Assembly: GCF_011753055.1 (NCBI RefSeq)
Contig: NZ_VWWJ01000027.1
Coordinates: forward strand, 28,835-92,834
Direction: 5' to 3'
Origin: Burkholderia sp. Ax-1719
GTDB lineage: Bacteria > Pseudomonadota > Gammaproteobacteria > Burkholderiales > Burkholderiaceae
DNA: 64,000 nucleotides
This document shows, piece after piece, positions 62,701 through 64,000 of the stretch. Position 1 is the first letter of the stretch; each line of letters starts with the position of its first letter. Both the position numbers and the translations under genes were made by a program. The notes under the pieces were generated by a model. It was not told the DNA's origin, searched no databases, and was given only the letters and a program-made list of their open reading frames with translations.

Positions 62701-62840
62701 ACCTGGATCGTCGTGTATTCGACCGAAGGCAGCGCGGAAAGCGGCAGGAAACGCCACGCCACCAGGCCGACGACGAGCAGCGCCGCCATCAGCAAGGTGG
62801 TGGCGACGGGCCGCAGAATGAAGAGGCGCGACGGATTCAT
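59733..62840 (-). CDS. mdtB: RND multidrug efflux permease (MdtB-type)
   Basis: This 1035-residue HAE1 pump has standard length, starting FILRPVATTLLMAALLVVGL. The proton-relay aspartates are in GFVVDDAIVVIENISRHVEA, with SIYLPSSTATDGQVPLSAVA in the second periplasmic loop and VKKNAIMMIDFALSAERDEG near the end. It is joined by 4-base overlaps to the adaptor gene upstream and to the mdtC-type gene downstream, so the three are translationally coupled. MdtABC pumps export bile salts, novobiocin and related compounds in enterobacteria; the spectrum here is unknown. Confidence 0.95.
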   Translation of the reverse strand: MNPSRLFILRPVATTLLMAALLVVGLVAWRFLPLSALPSVEYTTIQVQTFYPGASPDVMTSAVTAPLEQQLGEMAGLKQMASHSSAGASVITLQFDLAVSMDVAEQEVQAAINAADSLLPSDLPAPPVYAKVNPADAPILTLAITSPTMPLTDVQALTNTRIAQKISQMSGVGLVTLSGGHKPAVRVRPNIRALAAYGLNVDDLRTTLTNVNTNAPKGSLDGPHRAWTIDSNDQIEDPQQYLDTVIAYRSGRPVRLRDVADVVAGAENSQLAAWSNDTPAILLNVQRQPGANVIKVADSIKAMLPALTRDLPSSVHVALLTDRTTTIRASVKDVQFELALAVALVVMVIFVFLRNVPATLIPSLSVPLSLVGTFAAMYLWGFSLDNLSLMALTIATGFVVDDAIVVIENISRHVEAGMTPMDAALKGSREIGFTIISLTVSLLAVLIPLLFMGDVIGRLFYEFAVTLAVAIVISALVSLTLVPMLCARLLRPTQHESKPERKGRDWFGPVMKQYDRALTFALDHEKATLVVAVGTFALTAALYVLIPKGFFPTQDTGVIQGITEASQSISFERMSALQTQLADAVLKDPDVVSLSSAVGVDGSNMTLNMGRLQINLKPKDERSASASEIIRRLQTETANVAGITLHMQPVQDLSVDTQVSATQYQFMLDNPSMDTLSEWTPKLIAELRKQPELADVTSDLQDAGLAATVQVDRATAARFGITLATIDNALYDNFGQRIVSTIFTQSDQKRVIMEIDPKLARGLNAFDSIYLPSSTATDGQVPLSAVARIVESKKPIQISHLGQFPATTISFNLAKDASLGAAVKAVKRAEAAVALPDSFETRFQGATEAFQSSLSSELYLVLAAVLVMYVVLGVLYESFVHPLTILSTLPSAGVGALLAMVITGADLDIIGVIGIVLLIGIVKKNAIMMIDFALSAERDEGLTPREAIHRACLLRLRPILMTTMAALIAAVPLALGTGSGSELRHPLGIAMIGGLVFSQALTLFTTPAVYLAMERMAAWLRARGWTLNDAQRGAS

Positions 62841-64000
62841 GACTGCGGGCCGGCCTTCGCGTTTGCGGGGTTCTGCGCCGCAGTGTTTGTTGCCGGTTTA
62901 TCCGCGTCCTGCTTCGGCAAGCGGATCTTCGCGCCATCGCTCAGATGGTCCGCACCATCGACCACCACGCGATCGCCCGCCGCGAGGCCAGCGAGCACGG
63001 CAGTGTGGCCGTCGGCGGCTGCGCCCGTGCGGATCTTGCGCAGCGACACGGTCTGGTTGTCGTTGACGCGATAAACGAAGGTGCCAGGCGTGCCCGTCTG
63101 CACGGCCTCGGACGGAATCGTGACCGCGCCGTGCAGCGTGTCGAGCAGCAGCGAGATATTGACGAACTGGTTGGGGAACAGCGCACCATCGGCGTTCTTG
63201 AAGAGCGCGCGCAGCTTCACAGTGCCGGTCGTGGTGTCGATCTGGTTGTCGACGGTATCGAGCACGCCGTCCGCGAGCTTTTCGTCGCCAGCGCGGTCGT
63301 AGGCAACCACGGCCAGGCGGGCGCCGCTCGCGAGACGCTGGTTCAGTCGGCGCAGATCGTCTTCGGGCAGCGTGAACACCACCGAGATCGGATCGGTTTC
63401 GGTGACGACCACCACGCCGTCCGTATCGGACGCCGTTACATAGTTGCCGACATCGACCTGACGCAGCCCGACGCGCCCGTCCACCGGCGAGACGATCCGG
63501 CAGTACGTGAGGTTGAGCTGCTGCGCGTCCACCTGCGCCTGGTCCGTAAGCACGGTGCCTTCGTATTCGCGCACGGTGGCCTCGGCGGTATCGAGCGTCT
63601 GCTGCGCGACCGAATCGGTCTTCGCCAGGCGCTGATAACGCGCGAGATCGAGGCGCGCGTTATCGAGCAGCGCCTTGTCCTTGACTACCTGTCCCTGATA
63701 TTGCTTGAGCGCGACCTGGTACTGGCGCGGATCGACCTGCGCGAGCACATCGCCCTTCTTGACGTGCTGGCCTTCGCGGAAGTTGATCGACTGCAAATAG
63801 CCGCTGATCTGCGACTTCACGGTGACGGTCGCCAGCGAGGTGACGGTGCCAAGCGAGGTCAGCCGCACGGGCACATCGCCGGTCGCGGCGGCGGCAGCAC
63901 CGACCGCCTGCGCCTGACCACCACCCATTGCACCGGGCGCGCCCGGAGGACCGCCAGGCCCGCCCGGGAAGCCCGCCGGGCCGCCAGCAGGCGCGCCGTG
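62837..64000 (-). CDS. mdtA: RND efflux periplasmic adaptor (MdtA-type), 5' end outside the window
   Basis: The visible 387 codons cover the mature adaptor. A Gly/Pro-rich linker (about 24 codons read without a stop to the window edge) leads into VTVKSQISGYLQSINFREGQ. The lipoyl half-motifs, a long helical hairpin (LKQYQGQVVKDKALLDNARL), and the beta-barrel and membrane-proximal domains (VVVVTETDPISVVFTLPEDD and VTIPSEAVQTGTPGTFVYRV) follow. The collagen-like linker is typical of MdtA proteins between the signal anchor and the adaptor body. An internal ATG at 63928 is unlikely to be the true start. It overlaps mdtB by 4 bases and is the first known gene of the operon. Confidence 0.93.
   Translation of the reverse strand, partial: HGAPAGGPAGFPGGPGGPPGAPGAMGGGQAQAVGAAAAATGDVPVRLTSLGTVTSLATVTVKSQISGYLQSINFREGQHVKKGDVLAQVDPRQYQVALKQYQGQVVKDKALLDNARLDLARYQRLAKTDSVAQQTLDTAEATVREYEGTVLTDQAQVDAQQLNLTYCRIVSPVDGRVGLRQVDVGNYVTASDTDGVVVVTETDPISVVFTLPEDDLRRLNQRLASGARLAVVAYDRAGDEKLADGVLDTVDNQIDTTTGTVKLRALFKNADGALFPNQFVNISLLLDTLHGAVTIPSEAVQTGTPGTFVYRVNDNQTVSLRKIRTGAAADGHTAVLAGLAAGDRVVVDGADHLSDGAKIRLPKQDADKPATNTAAQNPANAKAGPQS

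Overview
The window is GC-rich, densely packed DNA from a motile Gram-negative bacterium, most likely a betaproteobacterium of the Burkholderiaceae (Burkholderia, Paraburkholderia or Caballeronia). The evidence is a squalene-hopene cyclase gene, AcnB, an OmpC-type porin, an MdtABC-type RND pump, a Burkholderia-type two-partner contact-inhibition locus (order A-I-x-B), and a DUF3348/DUF802/OmpA/DUF2894 operon of the kind found in this family. I see no rRNA, tRNA, CRISPR array, insertion sequence or integrase.

Layout. 1-8.4 kb: mixed metabolism and transport: a DUF3592 membrane protein, a SulP anion transporter, an AhpD-like protein with a periplasmic cupin, a LysR regulator divergent from a 14-TM MFS exporter, an SfnG-type flavin monooxygenase, and a histidine phosphatase. 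8.5-11.5 kb: cheV and a chemoreceptor gene, each behind a good match to a flagellar sigma-28 (FliA) promoter. 11.7-14.5 kb: squalene-hopene cyclase with a divergent TetR regulator. 14.6-22.3 kb: a galactoside-use cluster made of a LacI regulator, a perfect 16-bp operator, an ABC importer (ATPase, binding protein, two permeases) and a GH42 beta-galactosidase. 22.3-34.3 kb: a contact-dependent inhibition locus on the minus strand. It encodes a 3169-residue TpsA exoprotein ending in an EndoU-type nuclease domain, a MafI-like immunity protein, a second small protein, and the TpsB outer-membrane transporter. 34.8-40.2 kb: a tightly coupled four-gene operon whose two middle proteins look like a MotA/ZorA plus MotB/ZorB ion-driven motor; the MotA-like subunit carries a tail of about 900 residues with nine 51-residue repeats. 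40.3-46.6 kb: an Ntn hydrolase, an AraC regulator, a porin, a cytochrome c and a two-subunit molybdenum hydroxylase (IorAB type). 47.0-49.6 kb: acnB with a sigma-70-like promoter and a strong terminator. 49.9-54.1 kb: a Sel1-repeat protein, two small hypothetical genes and a GGDEF-EAL protein. 54.1-64.0 kb: an RND efflux operon (adaptor, two MdtB/MdtC-type pumps, outer-membrane factor) ending in a response regulator whose phosphorylation Asp is replaced by Glu. The adaptor runs off the window edge.

The two parts most worth following are the DUF802/OmpA motor-like operon, which has the membrane half of a Zorya-like system without the known Zorya effectors, and the EndoU/MafI contact-inhibition locus with its extra small gene and its structured upstream region. 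All functional calls come from reading motifs and family resemblance; no database search was run.
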